Notes under the pieces: generated by a model | Told to the model about the DNA's origin: nothing | The model's input: the letters and a program-made list of their open reading frames with translations, nothing else | Databases searched by the model: none | Origin: GH45 sp965370965 | GTDB taxonomy: Bacteria > Bacteroidota > Bacteroidia > Bacteroidales > SZUA-534 | Assembly (NCBI GenBank): GCA_965370965.1 | Contig: CBDUWQ010000001.1 | Location: 1-64,000 of the forward strand | Direction of reading: 5' to 3' | DNA length: 64,000 nt | Shown: piece by piece, positions 9,052 through 18,052 of the stretch | Position numbering within the stretch: position 1 is the stretch's first letter | Layout of the letters: the number at the start of each line of letters is the position of its first letter | Program-made: the position numbers and the translations under genes

Positions 9052-11169
9052 CCCTTTCATTGATAGTTGTATCCTTTTACGTACAACCTCAACCGAAACA
9101 ACCTTAACCTTTACATGCTGATTTAGGCTAACTTCATCGGCAGGGTTTGATACATACTTGTCGGCCATTTGCGATATATGCACCAAACCATCCTGATGGA
9201 CTCCAATATCGACAAATGCGCCAAAATTTGTAATATTGGTTACAATGCCGGGCAGCACCATACCTTCATATAAATCTTTAATTGTGTTTACACCATCGGC
9301 AAATTGAAATACTTTAATTTTTGTACGTGGGTCAAGACCCGGTTTTTCAAGCTCCTTTTTAATATCTTGCAAAGTTGGTAATCCTGTTTTGGGTGTTACG
9401 TACCTTTTTAAATCAATTTTAGCCCTTATTTCGCTGGTTTTTATTAAATCAATAATTTCGCATTGTAAATCCTTAGCCATTTTGTCAACTATTAAATAGC
9501 TTTCGGGGTGAACGGCACTATTATCAAGCGGATTTTTTGCATTTGGTATTCTAAGAAAACCGGCACACTGCTCATAGGCTTTATCGCCCATGCGCGGAAT
9601 TTTTTTCAATTCTTTTCTTGATAAAAAGGCACCGTTTTCCGAACGATAATCAATAATATTTTGCGCCAGTTTTGGTCCCAACCCACTTACCGAGCTAAGG
9701 AGTTGTTTGCTTGCTGTATTCAAATTTACACCAACCGAGTTAACGCAGCTCTCAACCACAAAGTCAAGGTTTTCTTTTAATTTGGTTTGGTCAACATCGT
9801 GTTGGTACTGCCCAACCCCAATTGACTTGGGATCAATTTTTACCAATTCGGCCAACGGATCCATTAAGCGGCGCCCAATTGAAACTGCACCACGTACCGT
9901 TACATCATATTGAGGAAACTCATCGCGGGCAATTTGCGATGCCGAATAAATTGATGCACCGCTCTCGTTAACTATAAATACAAGCACATCAACATCAAAC
10001 TTTATTTTGCGTATAAACGATTCTGTTTCTCGTCCGGCAGTACCATTGCCAATGGCTATAGCATCAATTTTATAGCTTTTTACCAATGCCGGTATTTTTT
10101 TCGACGATTGGTTTTTTTCATTTTGTGGCGGATGCGGGTATATGGTTTCATTGTGCAAAAGGTCGCCCGATTCGTTTAGGCAAATAATTTTGCATCCGCT
10201 TTTAAAACCGGGGTCAATTGCCAAAATACGTTTTTGCCCAAGTGGCGATGCCAATAGCAGTTGACGTAAATTTCTTGCAAAAACCTCAATGGCCTCAGCA
10301 TCTGCTTTCTCTTTAAACAGTTTTTTAAATTCATTTTCCATCGATGGCTGAACCAGCCTTTTATAGCTGTCGTTAATAGCCATACGAATTTGTTCGGCCG
10401 AGTGTGTATATCCATGTACAAAGTGGTTTTCAAATATTTCAAATGTATTTTCGGCATTGGGACTTACAGTTACTTTTAAAAAACCTTCAGTTTCGCCTCT
10501 GCGTATTGCTAACATCCGGTGCGATGGGCATTTTTTTAAAGTCTCTGAATAGTCAAAATAATCGGAGTATTTATCGCCCTCTACCTCTTTACCTTTTACA
10601 ACCTTAGCATAAATAATTGCCTCATGTGTGAATAACCTCCTTGTTTTATTTCTTGCCACCGAGTTTTCACTAACCCATTCGGCAATAATATCGCGTGTTC
10701 CCTGTAAAGCCTTCTCAACACTATCAACATCGCTGTTTATATATTTTAAAGCCCATTGTTCAACATCACCCGATTGTTGGCGCATAACCTGTTTTGCCAA
10801 TGGCTCTAAACCTTGTTCTTTGGCAATGGTAGCTTTTGTTCGCCGCTTGGGTTTATATGGTAAATAAATATCTTCAAGCTCTAAAGGGTCAAAAGTGCGC
10901 TCAATTTTATCTCTCAATTCATCAGTAAGCTTACCTTGCTCTTCAATAGTTTCAAGCACGGTGGTTTTTCGTTTTTCAAGCTCAATAAACTTTTTATTTA
11001 ATAGTTCTATTTCATGTATAGCTACTTCATCAAGTCCTCCGGTGCGCTCTTTACGGTATCGGCTAATAAATGGCACTGTAGCTCCTTCGGCAAACAAGGT
11101 AACTACTGCATTAACTTGACTATATTTTATATTGAGGTTTTTTGCTATCTGTTCGAGATATTTATTCAT
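9046..11169 (-). CDS. tex: RNA-binding transcriptional accessory protein Tex
   Basis: The 707 residues match Tex/YhgF over the full length: N-terminal helical HTH-like region, YqgF/RuvC-like domain (ILAIDPGFKSGCKIICLN), helix-hairpin-helix repeats (NTASKQLLSSVSGLGPKLAQNIIDYR) and a C-terminal S1 domain (GMVLPGIVTNITNFGAFVDIGVHQDGLVHIS). Tex binds nucleic acids and influences transcription; in bacteria it is a cytoplasmic housekeeping factor. Length is normal. It lies 54 bp downstream of the fRMsr gene on the same strand. Confidence 0.96.
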   Translation of the reverse strand: MNKYLEQIAKNLNIKYSQVNAVVTLFAEGATVPFISRYRKERTGGLDEVAIHEIELLNKKFIELEKRKTTVLETIEEQGKLTDELRDKIERTFDPLELEDIYLPYKPKRRTKATIAKEQGLEPLAKQVMRQQSGDVEQWALKYINSDVDSVEKALQGTRDIIAEWVSENSVARNKTRRLFTHEAIIYAKVVKGKEVEGDKYSDYFDYSETLKKCPSHRMLAIRRGETEGFLKVTVSPNAENTFEIFENHFVHGYTHSAEQIRMAINDSYKRLVQPSMENEFKKLFKEKADAEAIEVFARNLRQLLLASPLGQKRILAIDPGFKSGCKIICLNESGDLLHNETIYPHPPQNEKNQSSKKIPALVKSYKIDAIAIGNGTAGRETESFIRKIKFDVDVLVFIVNESGASIYSASQIARDEFPQYDVTVRGAVSIGRRLMDPLAELVKIDPKSIGVGQYQHDVDQTKLKENLDFVVESCVNSVGVNLNTASKQLLSSVSGLGPKLAQNIIDYRSENGAFLSRKELKKIPRMGDKAYEQCAGFLRIPNAKNPLDNSAVHPESYLIVDKMAKDLQCEIIDLIKTSEIRAKIDLKRYVTPKTGLPTLQDIKKELEKPGLDPRTKIKVFQFADGVNTIKDLYEGMVLPGIVTNITNFGAFVDIGVHQDGLVHISQMADKYVSNPADEVSLNQHVKVKVVSVEVVRKRIQLSMKGL

Positions 11170-11223
11170 TTTTTAAAAATTTGTTGGCGAATTGTATTTT
11201 TTTAATCAATAATTTACAAAATA

Positions 11224-11682
11224 TTAAATTAGCGAAACTATATTCTCTAACCCATTGGCATCAACTTCGTCAAAAGTGTCTAATTTATCGCTGTCAACAT
11301 CAAGCACACCAATAATAATTCCGTTTTTATCTTTAACAGGAATAACAATTTCAGATTTTGTGCGAGAGTCGCAAGTAATATGACCGGGGAATTCCTCAAC
11401 ATTTTTAACAATAATGATTTTTTGTTGTTTAATTGCAGCCCAACAAACACCTGTGTTTTTTGCAAGTTCCATACATGCAACCGGTCCTTGGTAATTGCGC
11501 ACTACCAACCTGTTATCATTAGCAAGCAAATAAAAGCCTGTCCAAAAAAAGCCATCCATTTTATGATGCAATACTGCAGCAATTGAGCACATGCGGGCTG
11601 AGCTATCATCAGATTTTTCCAACAATACCTTTAACTGGTTATAGATACGTTCATATCTGCCTTGTTTTTTATTACTATCCAT
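11224..11682 (-). CDS. msrC: Free methionine-(R)-sulfoxide reductase (GAF domain)
   Basis: The 152-residue single GAF domain carries the three cysteines of fRMsr at C70, C80 and C104 (VACMELAK, GVCWAA, HITCDSRT). Their spacing equals that of C84/C94/C118 of the E. coli enzyme, and GEDxD-like pocket residues and IPV-K-NGIIIGVLDVDS are present. The enzyme reduces free Met-R-sulfoxide in the cytoplasm with thioredoxin as reductant. It is co-directional with tex and may use the atypical thioredoxin encoded near 41.5 kb, which is speculation. Confidence 0.93.
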   Translation of the reverse strand: MDSNKKQGRYERIYNQLKVLLEKSDDSSARMCSIAAVLHHKMDGFFWTGFYLLANDNRLVVRNYQGPVACMELAKNTGVCWAAIKQQKIIIVKNVEEFPGHITCDSRTKSEIVIPVKDKNGIIIGVLDVDSDKLDTFDEVDANGLENIVSLI

Positions 11683-11833
11683 AATATAAAATTAAGATAG
11701 CAAATAAATGAAAATTTGTTAGCTAATAAAGTGTATTGAGGTTTTTTTTTGAACAAAGCGTGTGTATCTAAATAGCTCCTGTCCATAAACTCTAAATACT
11801 GCTTGCACAAATTAATGATATTGGAGCATTGTA

Positions 11834-14161
11834 CTATAATTCAAAACCAATAATAGACATGTCATCGGTTTGATCGGTTTGGGCTTTCCAATCAACAAAA
11901 AAGCTTTCAAAGGCTGTAGCTTGCTCTTTTAAAGGTTTTAATTGATATTGAATTAGCAAGGTTTTAAAAATTTTACGTGATATTTTTGTATTATCAGTAC
12001 CACCAAACTGATCGTAAAAACCATCGGTTGAAAGGTAAAACCTATCGCCTTTTTGTATTTCAATATTTTGCAAGCTAAACGGTTTTTCGTTGCGCGAAAT
12101 TGAAACAGTCATTTTGTCGGCCTTAAGCTCAATAATTTTATTTTGCCTCACTATATAAAGGGGGTTATATGCTCCGGCAAATTCCAAATTGGTTTTGTTT
12201 TTATTAAATATGCAAAATGAAATATCCAGCCCATCAACATTACCGCTATAATTTTTTTGGTGTAACGATACTTTTATTTTGTCCCGTAGCTCATCAAGTA
12301 TTTTGTTGGCTGATAACTTTGGATTTTTATCAACAATTTCATTTAAAAAGGTAATTCCCAAAATACTCATAAATGCACCGGGTACTCCGTGTCCCATGCA
12401 ATCGGCAAGGGCAATGTATATTTTTTTGTCAATTTGTTTAAACCAGTAAAAGTCGCCGCTAACAATACTATGGGGTTTTGTTACAATAAAAAAATCTTTA
12501 AAACCGTTTTTCAGATTTTCTATTGGGTTTAACATGGCTTTTTGGGTTTTACCGGCATAAGTAATACTATCGGTAAAATCCTTATTTTTTTGCGCTATCT
12601 CGTTTCGGTTTTTTACTATTTCTTTATTTTGATTTTCAAGCAGTGATTTTGTTTTTCTGCTAAATACTAATGCATATAGAATAATAATAATAAGTATTAA
12701 AAATAATATTGATATTATTACTATTCCGGCAATAATTAAGCGTTGCTTATCGACTTTTGCTTTTTGTATCTCATTTTTTTTACTTAAAAGGTCAATTTCA
12801 GCTTTATTTTCATGCAGTTCAAGTTTTGCTTGCAATTCATTTAACTGCTCTCTACTATCTTGAGTTAATAACGAATCTTTTATTGTTTGATGCTTGCGCA
12901 TTACTTCTATAGTTTTCTTAAAGTTGCCCAACCTCTCCTCAACCTCTATCATTTTTTCGTAAATGCTCAATTGTTCATGAATAAAATTTCCTTTAATAGC
13001 TAAATCCAAGGCTTTTTTGTATGCTATTTTAGCATCAGCAAGGCGATTTTTGGTGAGGTAAAGTCCTGCAATATTACTAATAGCATGGGTAACCCCCTCT
13101 TTGTTACCAACCTGTTTTTGGTACTCCAACGATTTTTTAAAATAGTGCATTGCTTTACTATAATTGCCAAACCCTTCGTATGCCAAACCAATGTTTCCGG
13201 TTACAATAGCTTCGGCATATAAAAAATCAATATCTTCATAAATATTTAACGCTTTTATATAAAACAATAGTGCCTTATTAAAATTTTTGGTTTCGATGTA
13301 AACACTGCCAATATTATTGTAAATACCGGCTACGGATCTTATTTTGCCTTTAATTTCAAATATCTCCGATGCTTTAATAAAGTATTTTATGGCTTTTGGG
13401 TAATCATCGTTATAATAATAAATTGCACCTAAGCTTAAATACGAGTTTGCTATTCCCATGGTATCTTGTATCTCAATAAATATATCCATGGCTTTTTGGT
13501 TATATTCAATTGCTACTGTATAATAACCCAATTTTCTTTTATTGTCCGAAATGCCATTATATGAATTTGCTATTGCGGCACTGTCCTTTAGCTCAAGGTT
13601 TATTATCAGTCGTTTTTCAATTACCTCAATAGCCTTTTTATATTCTGACTGTATATGATATATACCTACTAATTCGTTATATATTAACAAAATGGTGTCG
13701 GTGTTTTCGGCTTCTTCGGCTAATGCCAATGCTTGTTTGTAATATTCTATTGGTTTTATTTTGTTATTTAAGCCGGAATAACAATTACCCAGTTTTAGTG
13801 TGGCTCTTAACAAACTATTTTTGTTATTATTTTTAGTAAAATATTTTTTTGATAGTTTTAGATAATATACAGCACTATCAAAATTTTCAACATGGGCAAA
13901 AACCATTGCCATATTATAAAACGATTCTCCTTCAAGGTTGCTGTTTTTTTGTTTTGCCAACAGGTTTATGGCTTCGCTACCGAATTGGTATGCCAAAGCA
14001 AAACTATCTTGCAATGTTACCTCTGAAAGCTCAATAAGTATCTCAATTTGTTTATTGTGTTCTGTAGTTTGGTTATATAAATTGAGTAGGCTGTCAACTT
14101 CTTTTGCAGAAATAAAAGTAAATGTCAATATTATAAAAAAAAGATGTAATAGCTTTACCAT
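11834..14161 (-). CDS. TPR-repeat sensor with PP2C/SpoIIE-type serine phosphatase output
   Basis: I start at ATG 14161 because it gives a good signal peptide (MVKLLHLFFIILTFTFISA); an upstream in-frame TTG would add 11 residues. The 775-residue product has about ten TPR units (residues 50-400), a coiled segment, one transmembrane helix (near 490-515, LIIAGIVIISILFLILIIIILYAL), and a cytoplasmic SpoIIE phosphatase domain. The metal-binding motifs SGDFYW, ADCMGHGVPGAFMS, STDGFYDQFGG and TDDMS are present. Periplasmic TPRs probably sense a partner and control dephosphorylation of an unknown anti-sigma-type or regulator protein. No obvious partner gene is adjacent. Confidence 0.88.
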   Translation of the reverse strand: MVKLLHLFFIILTFTFISAKEVDSLLNLYNQTTEHNKQIEILIELSEVTLQDSFALAYQFGSEAINLLAKQKNSNLEGESFYNMAMVFAHVENFDSAVYYLKLSKKYFTKNNNKNSLLRATLKLGNCYSGLNNKIKPIEYYKQALALAEEAENTDTILLIYNELVGIYHIQSEYKKAIEVIEKRLIINLELKDSAAIANSYNGISDNKRKLGYYTVAIEYNQKAMDIFIEIQDTMGIANSYLSLGAIYYYNDDYPKAIKYFIKASEIFEIKGKIRSVAGIYNNIGSVYIETKNFNKALLFYIKALNIYEDIDFLYAEAIVTGNIGLAYEGFGNYSKAMHYFKKSLEYQKQVGNKEGVTHAISNIAGLYLTKNRLADAKIAYKKALDLAIKGNFIHEQLSIYEKMIEVEERLGNFKKTIEVMRKHQTIKDSLLTQDSREQLNELQAKLELHENKAEIDLLSKKNEIQKAKVDKQRLIIAGIVIISILFLILIIIILYALVFSRKTKSLLENQNKEIVKNRNEIAQKNKDFTDSITYAGKTQKAMLNPIENLKNGFKDFFIVTKPHSIVSGDFYWFKQIDKKIYIALADCMGHGVPGAFMSILGITFLNEIVDKNPKLSANKILDELRDKIKVSLHQKNYSGNVDGLDISFCIFNKNKTNLEFAGAYNPLYIVRQNKIIELKADKMTVSISRNEKPFSLQNIEIQKGDRFYLSTDGFYDQFGGTDNTKISRKIFKTLLIQYQLKPLKEQATAFESFFVDWKAQTDQTDDMSIIGFEL

Positions 14162-14250
14162 TGCAATTTGTCTTTTGATAGGTTCAATATACAAAAAAAA
14201 TGCAAGAATTATTCAGATTACAATGGTTTGCTCATAAAAACCGAAAGTTA

Positions 14251-14832
14251 TTATTGAACAACCCCTAAGCTTGTCTGAAAACAGTCGCGGCATAAAGGCT
14301 CATAGGCGTCTAACTCGCCAAGTAATACTAATTTATCAGTTTTGGTTAACCTGTGTGAAAAATGAGCTAAGTCGCCACATTTAACACATATTGCATGTAC
14401 TTTTGTAACGTATTCGGCTATAGCAAGTAGTTTTGGTATAGGACCAAACGGTTTACCCGAAAAATCCATATCAAGACCGGCAACTATAACTCTAACACCT
14501 CTATTGGCAAGGGCATTGCATACTTCAACAAGGGCATCGTCAAAAAACTGGGCTTCATCAATACCCACAACCTCAACATCGTGGGCAAGCAAAAGAATAT
14601 TGTGCGGACTGTCAACAGGTGTCGATAAAATAGCATTCTCATCATGCGAAATTACCTTCTCATCCGAATAGCGTACATCAACCTTAGGCTTGAATATCTC
14701 AATTTTTTGTTTGGCAATTTTGGCTCTTTTCATCCTGCGTATCAGCTCTTCGGTTTTACCGCTAAACATTGACCCGCAAACAACCTCAATCCAACCCTTT
14801 TTTGCTAATTTATTATTTTTTTCAAGAAACAT
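14251..14832 (-). CDS. tdk: Thymidine kinase (type II)
   Basis: The 193 residues have the P-loop GSMFSGKTEELIRRM (about 21-35), the DEAQFFDD catalytic motif, the FSGKPFGPIPKLLAIAEYVTKVHAIC lasso region, and zinc-binding Cys pairs (C-x2-C near VKCGD and C-x2-C near EPLCRDC). It phosphorylates thymidine with ATP in the salvage pathway in the cytoplasm. Length is normal. It is divergent from the acidic protein gene at 14966. Confidence 0.96.
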   Translation of the reverse strand: MFLEKNNKLAKKGWIEVVCGSMFSGKTEELIRRMKRAKIAKQKIEIFKPKVDVRYSDEKVISHDENAILSTPVDSPHNILLLAHDVEVVGIDEAQFFDDALVEVCNALANRGVRVIVAGLDMDFSGKPFGPIPKLLAIAEYVTKVHAICVKCGDLAHFSHRLTKTDKLVLLGELDAYEPLCRDCFQTSLGVVQ

Positions 14833-14913
14833 GTTTTTTAAGTATTTTTATATCGGTGTTAGTAGGCAAAATTAAACAAAATTTGTTTTCTTAAATATAA
14901 TGAAAGTATTGTA

Positions 14914-14944
14914 TTGACCGTTTTAATCACAATTGTTACTTTTA
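14914..14944 (+). promoter_or_regulatory. Predicted sigma-70 promoter (TTG-N20-TActTTTA)
   Basis: TTG at 14914-14916 and TACTTTTA at 14937-14944 fit the Bacteroidota -33/-7 consensus except for the last base. It lies about 22 bp upstream of the ATG at 14966, giving a short leader for the acidic protein-rsmI pair. Confidence 0.45.
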
Positions 14945-14965
14945 CAAAGAAAATAATTCTGAACT

Positions 14966-15895
14966 ATGAATAAAAAGAATTTGGTAAAAATCATTAATAA
15001 AGAGATAGCTATTTTATCTGATTTTGTTGAGGGGTTTAATGATAGTAATGGTATAAATAGCATAGAGATTGATTTAGCGTTGTCAAAAGCCCGTGATATT
15101 TATGACGAACTGCTATTGCTTAAAAATGATAAAAAAACTATTAGCCCATTACTCGCTAAGCCTAATAAAGAATATGAAGATAAAGAGATAGACAGAAGCA
15201 ATATTCCAAAAAATATTGAAAGCCATAAGGCAGATGATTCAGATGACGAAACAGCATTGAAAAGCGAGATGGTTAATCATGAAAAGGAGGAACAAGCTAC
15301 TGTTGTTGAAGAATTAAGCTCTGATGAAAAAATAGAGCCTGAATTAACGGATAATAATATTATAGAACATGCCGAGGAGAGTTTACCGGATAATGAACCT
15401 GAAATTGAGGATGTTGAACATGCTGATATACCGGATTTAAAAGAGGAATCCGAAAATATTGAAGTTAACACGCAGCCTGATAAAGAGGAAGCCAAAGAGG
15501 AATTGAATTTGCCTGAACAAAAACAACCTGAACAAAAAAATGAGGTTAAAAGCAAGGGTGTAATTGTAGCCGATAAGTTTTCAAATGGGGCACCATCGGT
15601 TAACGATATGCTTGCAAGTGTTAAAAAGAACAAAAATTTGGCATCGCTATTAGAGGATAGTCCAATAAAAGACTTAAATAAGGCAATAAAGCTAAACGAT
15701 AGGATTTGGTATATCAACGAGCTGTTTAATAAAAATGGGACTACATATGAAAAGGCTGTCGATATAGTTAATCAGTCGCCCGACCTTGACAAGGCACTTG
15801 AATATTTGTTTGAAAATTTTTCATGGGATCAGGATCAAAAAAGCACCATAAGTTTTTTAGAATTGGTATTTAGGCGATTTGCAAAAATAAGTTAG
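14966..15895 (+). CDS. Acidic conserved protein, upstream of rsmI
   Basis: The 309 residues divide into a short N-terminal helical part (about 1-55), a long Glu/Asp/Pro-rich low-complexity linker (about 65-195), and a folded C-terminal region (about 200-309; APSVNDMLASVKKNKNLASLL, IKLNDRIWYINELFNKNGTTYEKAVDIV, FSWDQDQKS). I recall this C-terminal region as conserved in Bacteroidota proteins of unknown function. There is no signal peptide, so it is probably cytoplasmic. It ends 2 bp before rsmI, so the two are probably co-transcribed and translationally coupled. Confidence 0.75.
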   Translation: MNKKNLVKIINKEIAILSDFVEGFNDSNGINSIEIDLALSKARDIYDELLLLKNDKKTISPLLAKPNKEYEDKEIDRSNIPKNIESHKADDSDDETALKSEMVNHEKEEQATVVEELSSDEKIEPELTDNNIIEHAEESLPDNEPEIEDVEHADIPDLKEESENIEVNTQPDKEEAKEELNLPEQKQPEQKNEVKSKGVIVADKFSNGAPSVNDMLASVKKNKNLASLLEDSPIKDLNKAIKLNDRIWYINELFNKNGTTYEKAVDIVNQSPDLDKALEYLFENFSWDQDQKSTISFLELVFRRFAKIS

Positions 15896-15897
15896 TA

Positions 15898-16572
15898 ATG
15901 GCAAAACTTTATATTGTACCCACACCCATAGGCAACCTTGAGGATATTACCCTTAAGGCACTACGCATTTTAAAGGAAGTTGATTTTATTTTAGCCGAAG
16001 ATACCCGCACATCGGGGCATCTGTTAAAGCACTTTGATATTAAAAACCGGTTACAGGCCTATCATAAATTTAATGAGCATAAACAGATTGGTAAACTGGT
16101 TAATACAATTAAAGCGGCTAAGTCGGTTGCGCTTATTAGCGATGCCGGCACACCCGGCATTTCCGACCCTGGTTATTTGTTAATTAAGCATTGCATTGAT
16201 AACGGTGTTGAGATTGAGTGTTTGCCGGGTCCGGCAGCACTGATACCAGCCATTGTAAATTCAGGGTTACCAAATGACCGGTTTGTTTTTGAAGGATTTT
16301 TACCCCAAAAAAAAGGGAGGCAAAAACGAATTATTGCCCTAAAAAATGAGGTACGCACAATGGTTTTTTACGAATCGCCTCACCGGCTGTTAAAAACCCT
16401 GAGTCAATTGCTTGAGTTTTTTGACCAAGAGCGCAGGGTTTGTGTAAGCAGGGAATTGACAAAAATACACGAAGAGAATTTCAGGGGAACTTTTTCAGAG
16501 GCATTAACTCACTTTTCAAGTAAACCGGTTAAAGGCGAAATAGTTATTGTGGTTGAGGGTTTTAAAGGGTAG
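15898..16572 (+). CDS. rsmI: 16S rRNA (cytidine(1402)-2'-O)-methyltransferase RsmI
   Basis: The 224-residue tetrapyrrole-methylase-fold protein opens with LYIVPTPIGNLEDITLKALRIL, followed by AEDTRTSGHLL, SDAGTPGISDPGYLL and GPAALIPAIVNSGLPNDRFVFEGFLP, which together define RsmI. It methylates the 2'-OH of C1402 in the ribosomal decoding centre using SAM. The normal family length is about 225-290; this is a compact version without the C-terminal extension. It follows the acidic protein with a 2-bp gap. Confidence 0.96.
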   Translation: MAKLYIVPTPIGNLEDITLKALRILKEVDFILAEDTRTSGHLLKHFDIKNRLQAYHKFNEHKQIGKLVNTIKAAKSVALISDAGTPGISDPGYLLIKHCIDNGVEIECLPGPAALIPAIVNSGLPNDRFVFEGFLPQKKGRQKRIIALKNEVRTMVFYESPHRLLKTLSQLLEFFDQERRVCVSRELTKIHEENFRGTFSEALTHFSSKPVKGEIVIVVEGFKG

Positions 16573-16617
16573 GTAAAATCAAAAACAATACACCGTTAGT
16601 AAAATTTGAGAATATAG

Positions 16618-16831
16618 CCTGAATAATTCATAAACTTTTTGAAAAAGCAGTTAACATATTGATTATCACAACAAAAGGGTATTTTAGTAAAAAAATTAAT
16701 TTTTGAAAAAGTTTCCAAGTGCATTTATTTTAATGCATCTGTTTCGTTACGAAACCCTTGAAATATAAAGATATATCGGCGGTTTCCGATGCCTTACAGC
16801 TACATCAAACTAAACGCATGAATTATTCAGG
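16618..16831. mobile_element. MITE-like element with 14-bp TIRs and 4-bp target duplication
   Basis: CCTGAATAATTCAT at 16618-16631 is the exact inverse complement of ATGAATTATTCAGG at 16818-16831. Both ends are flanked by ATAG (16614-16617 and 16832-16835), as expected for a 4-bp target-site duplication. The 214-bp interior has no coding frame. Perfect TIRs, flanking duplication and lack of genes fit a miniature inverted-repeat transposable element moved by a transposase encoded elsewhere. Confidence 0.7.
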
Positions 16832-16893
16832 ATAGGTATATAATTATTCATGCAAATTAATTAATAATAGCCAGTTTTAAAAATTATCTGCAA

Positions 16894-16925
16894 TTTGTTT
16901 GTTTGGTTAAATTCGTGTATGTTTG
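16894..16925 (+). promoter_or_regulatory. Predicted sigma-70 promoter (TTTG-N20-TAtgTTTG)
   Basis: TTTG (16894-16897), 20 bp, then TATGTTTG (16918-16925) match the Bacteroidota housekeeping consensus in full. It is about 52 bp before the LytTR regulator start. Confidence 0.55.
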
Positions 16926-16977
16926 GTATGCAATATTCTATTATTGCAAAATGGGTGTTAATTAAGGTTATAAAATA

Positions 16978-17730
16978 ATGTTAAAAGCGGTTATTGTTGA
17001 TGATGAGCTTGATGCCATTGAATCGGTTAAGCTTATTTTGCAAGAAAATTTTCCTTATATTTCTATTGCCGGTACGGCACAGTCGGTTAAACAGGCTTGT
17101 GAAGTTATTGATGAGGTAAAACCCGATATTGTATTTTTAGATATAGAAATGCCCGATGGCAATGGTTTTGATGTGTTGGAGCAAATACCGGTACGTAACT
17201 TTAATGTTATTTTTATTACAGCTTATAACCAATATGCAATAAAAGCCTTTAAATACTCGGCCATCGACTATATTTTAAAACCAATTGATATTGATGATTT
17301 TATAAATGCAATTGATAAAATTGAGAATGGGAATTCTGACAACCATGTAGTTGAAGACAAAATTGATGTTTTATTAGAAAATATTAATGGTACAAAGCCT
17401 GATAAAATTGCCCTTTCAACATCAGAAAGCATAGAGTTTGTTAAAATATCTGATATTATTAAAATAGAGGCAGAGGGCAGCTATTCAACCTTAAAATTTA
17501 CTAATCAAACTCAACTATTAGTTTCAAAAAACATTGGTGAGTTTGAGAGCCTGCTTGAAGACCATACCTTTTACCGTCCACATCAATCGCACCTGATAAA
17601 CCTGATGCATGTAAAAAAAATTAACCGTAACGGTAACGAAATTGTTATGGATGATGGTTCAATAGCTTTTTTATCGCGCCGCAAAAAGAGTCAATTTTTG
17701 GAACTTATGTCATCAATGATGCAACACTAA
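16978..17730 (+). CDS. LytTR-family response regulator
   Basis: The 250 residues comprise a receiver domain (1-120; acidic D8/D9, phosphoacceptor D55 in VFLDIEMPDG, KPID near the end) and a LytTR DNA-binding domain (about 140-245; ISDIIKIEAEGSYSTLKF ... FYRPHQSHLINLMHVKKINR). Such regulators are normally phosphorylated by LytS-type histidine kinases and bind promoter DNA; no kinase gene is adjacent, so it is an orphan here. It has its own predicted promoter and is flanked by non-coding repeat elements. Confidence 0.93.
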   Translation: MLKAVIVDDELDAIESVKLILQENFPYISIAGTAQSVKQACEVIDEVKPDIVFLDIEMPDGNGFDVLEQIPVRNFNVIFITAYNQYAIKAFKYSAIDYILKPIDIDDFINAIDKIENGNSDNHVVEDKIDVLLENINGTKPDKIALSTSESIEFVKISDIIKIEAEGSYSTLKFTNQTQLLVSKNIGEFESLLEDHTFYRPHQSHLINLMHVKKINRNGNEIVMDDGSIAFLSRRKKSQFLELMSSMMQH

Positions 17731-18046
17731 GGGTTTACTCATAAATAAGTCCGAAAATTTAGCGAGATTAATTCATAAAACGTGCTATTTGGCAGTAAAC
17801 TATTAATTATTAGTGTGTTACAGATTAAGTAATATTTTTTCATTTTAGATATTTAGGTAATATATTAATTTTCAATGGTATCAGCTACCTCAATTGAGCG
17901 ATAGCGAAATCATAAATGCCTTTGAAATATATTATATGCATGCATAATAATTAACTTTCCGTAAATACGGAATAAACTTCCGCTAAGGCTGAACAGGTGC
18001 TGCATTATGCAGGTTAGGTTAGAGTTTACTTAAAGTTCATAATCGC
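17731..18046. repeat. Spacer with a diverged relative of the 16618 element
   Basis: From about 17766 the sequence (GATTAATTCATAAAA...GCAGTAAACTATTAATTAT) aligns with the left end of the 16618 element, and near 18000 a GCATTATGCAGGTTAGG block resembles its right end. An AATTGAGCGAT (about 17894) and ATCGCTCAATT (18042-18052) pair are inverted repeats. I judge this an eroded second copy. No gene is seen. Confidence 0.4.
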
Positions 18047-18052
18047 TCAATT
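18032..18052. repeat. 21-bp exact repeat, copy 1
   Basis: A 21-base string beginning AAAGTTCATAATCGCTCAAT occurs here, running into the stop codon of the neopullulanase-like gene, and again exactly at 54649-54669. The 54.6-kb copy is followed by ATTATTCAGG, which resembles an end of the MITE-like family. Confidence 0.6.

Noticed and set aside
14162..14194. Upstream TTG start for the TPR-phosphatase
   Set aside because: It would place 11 residues before a signal peptide that is well formed from the ATG at 14161.
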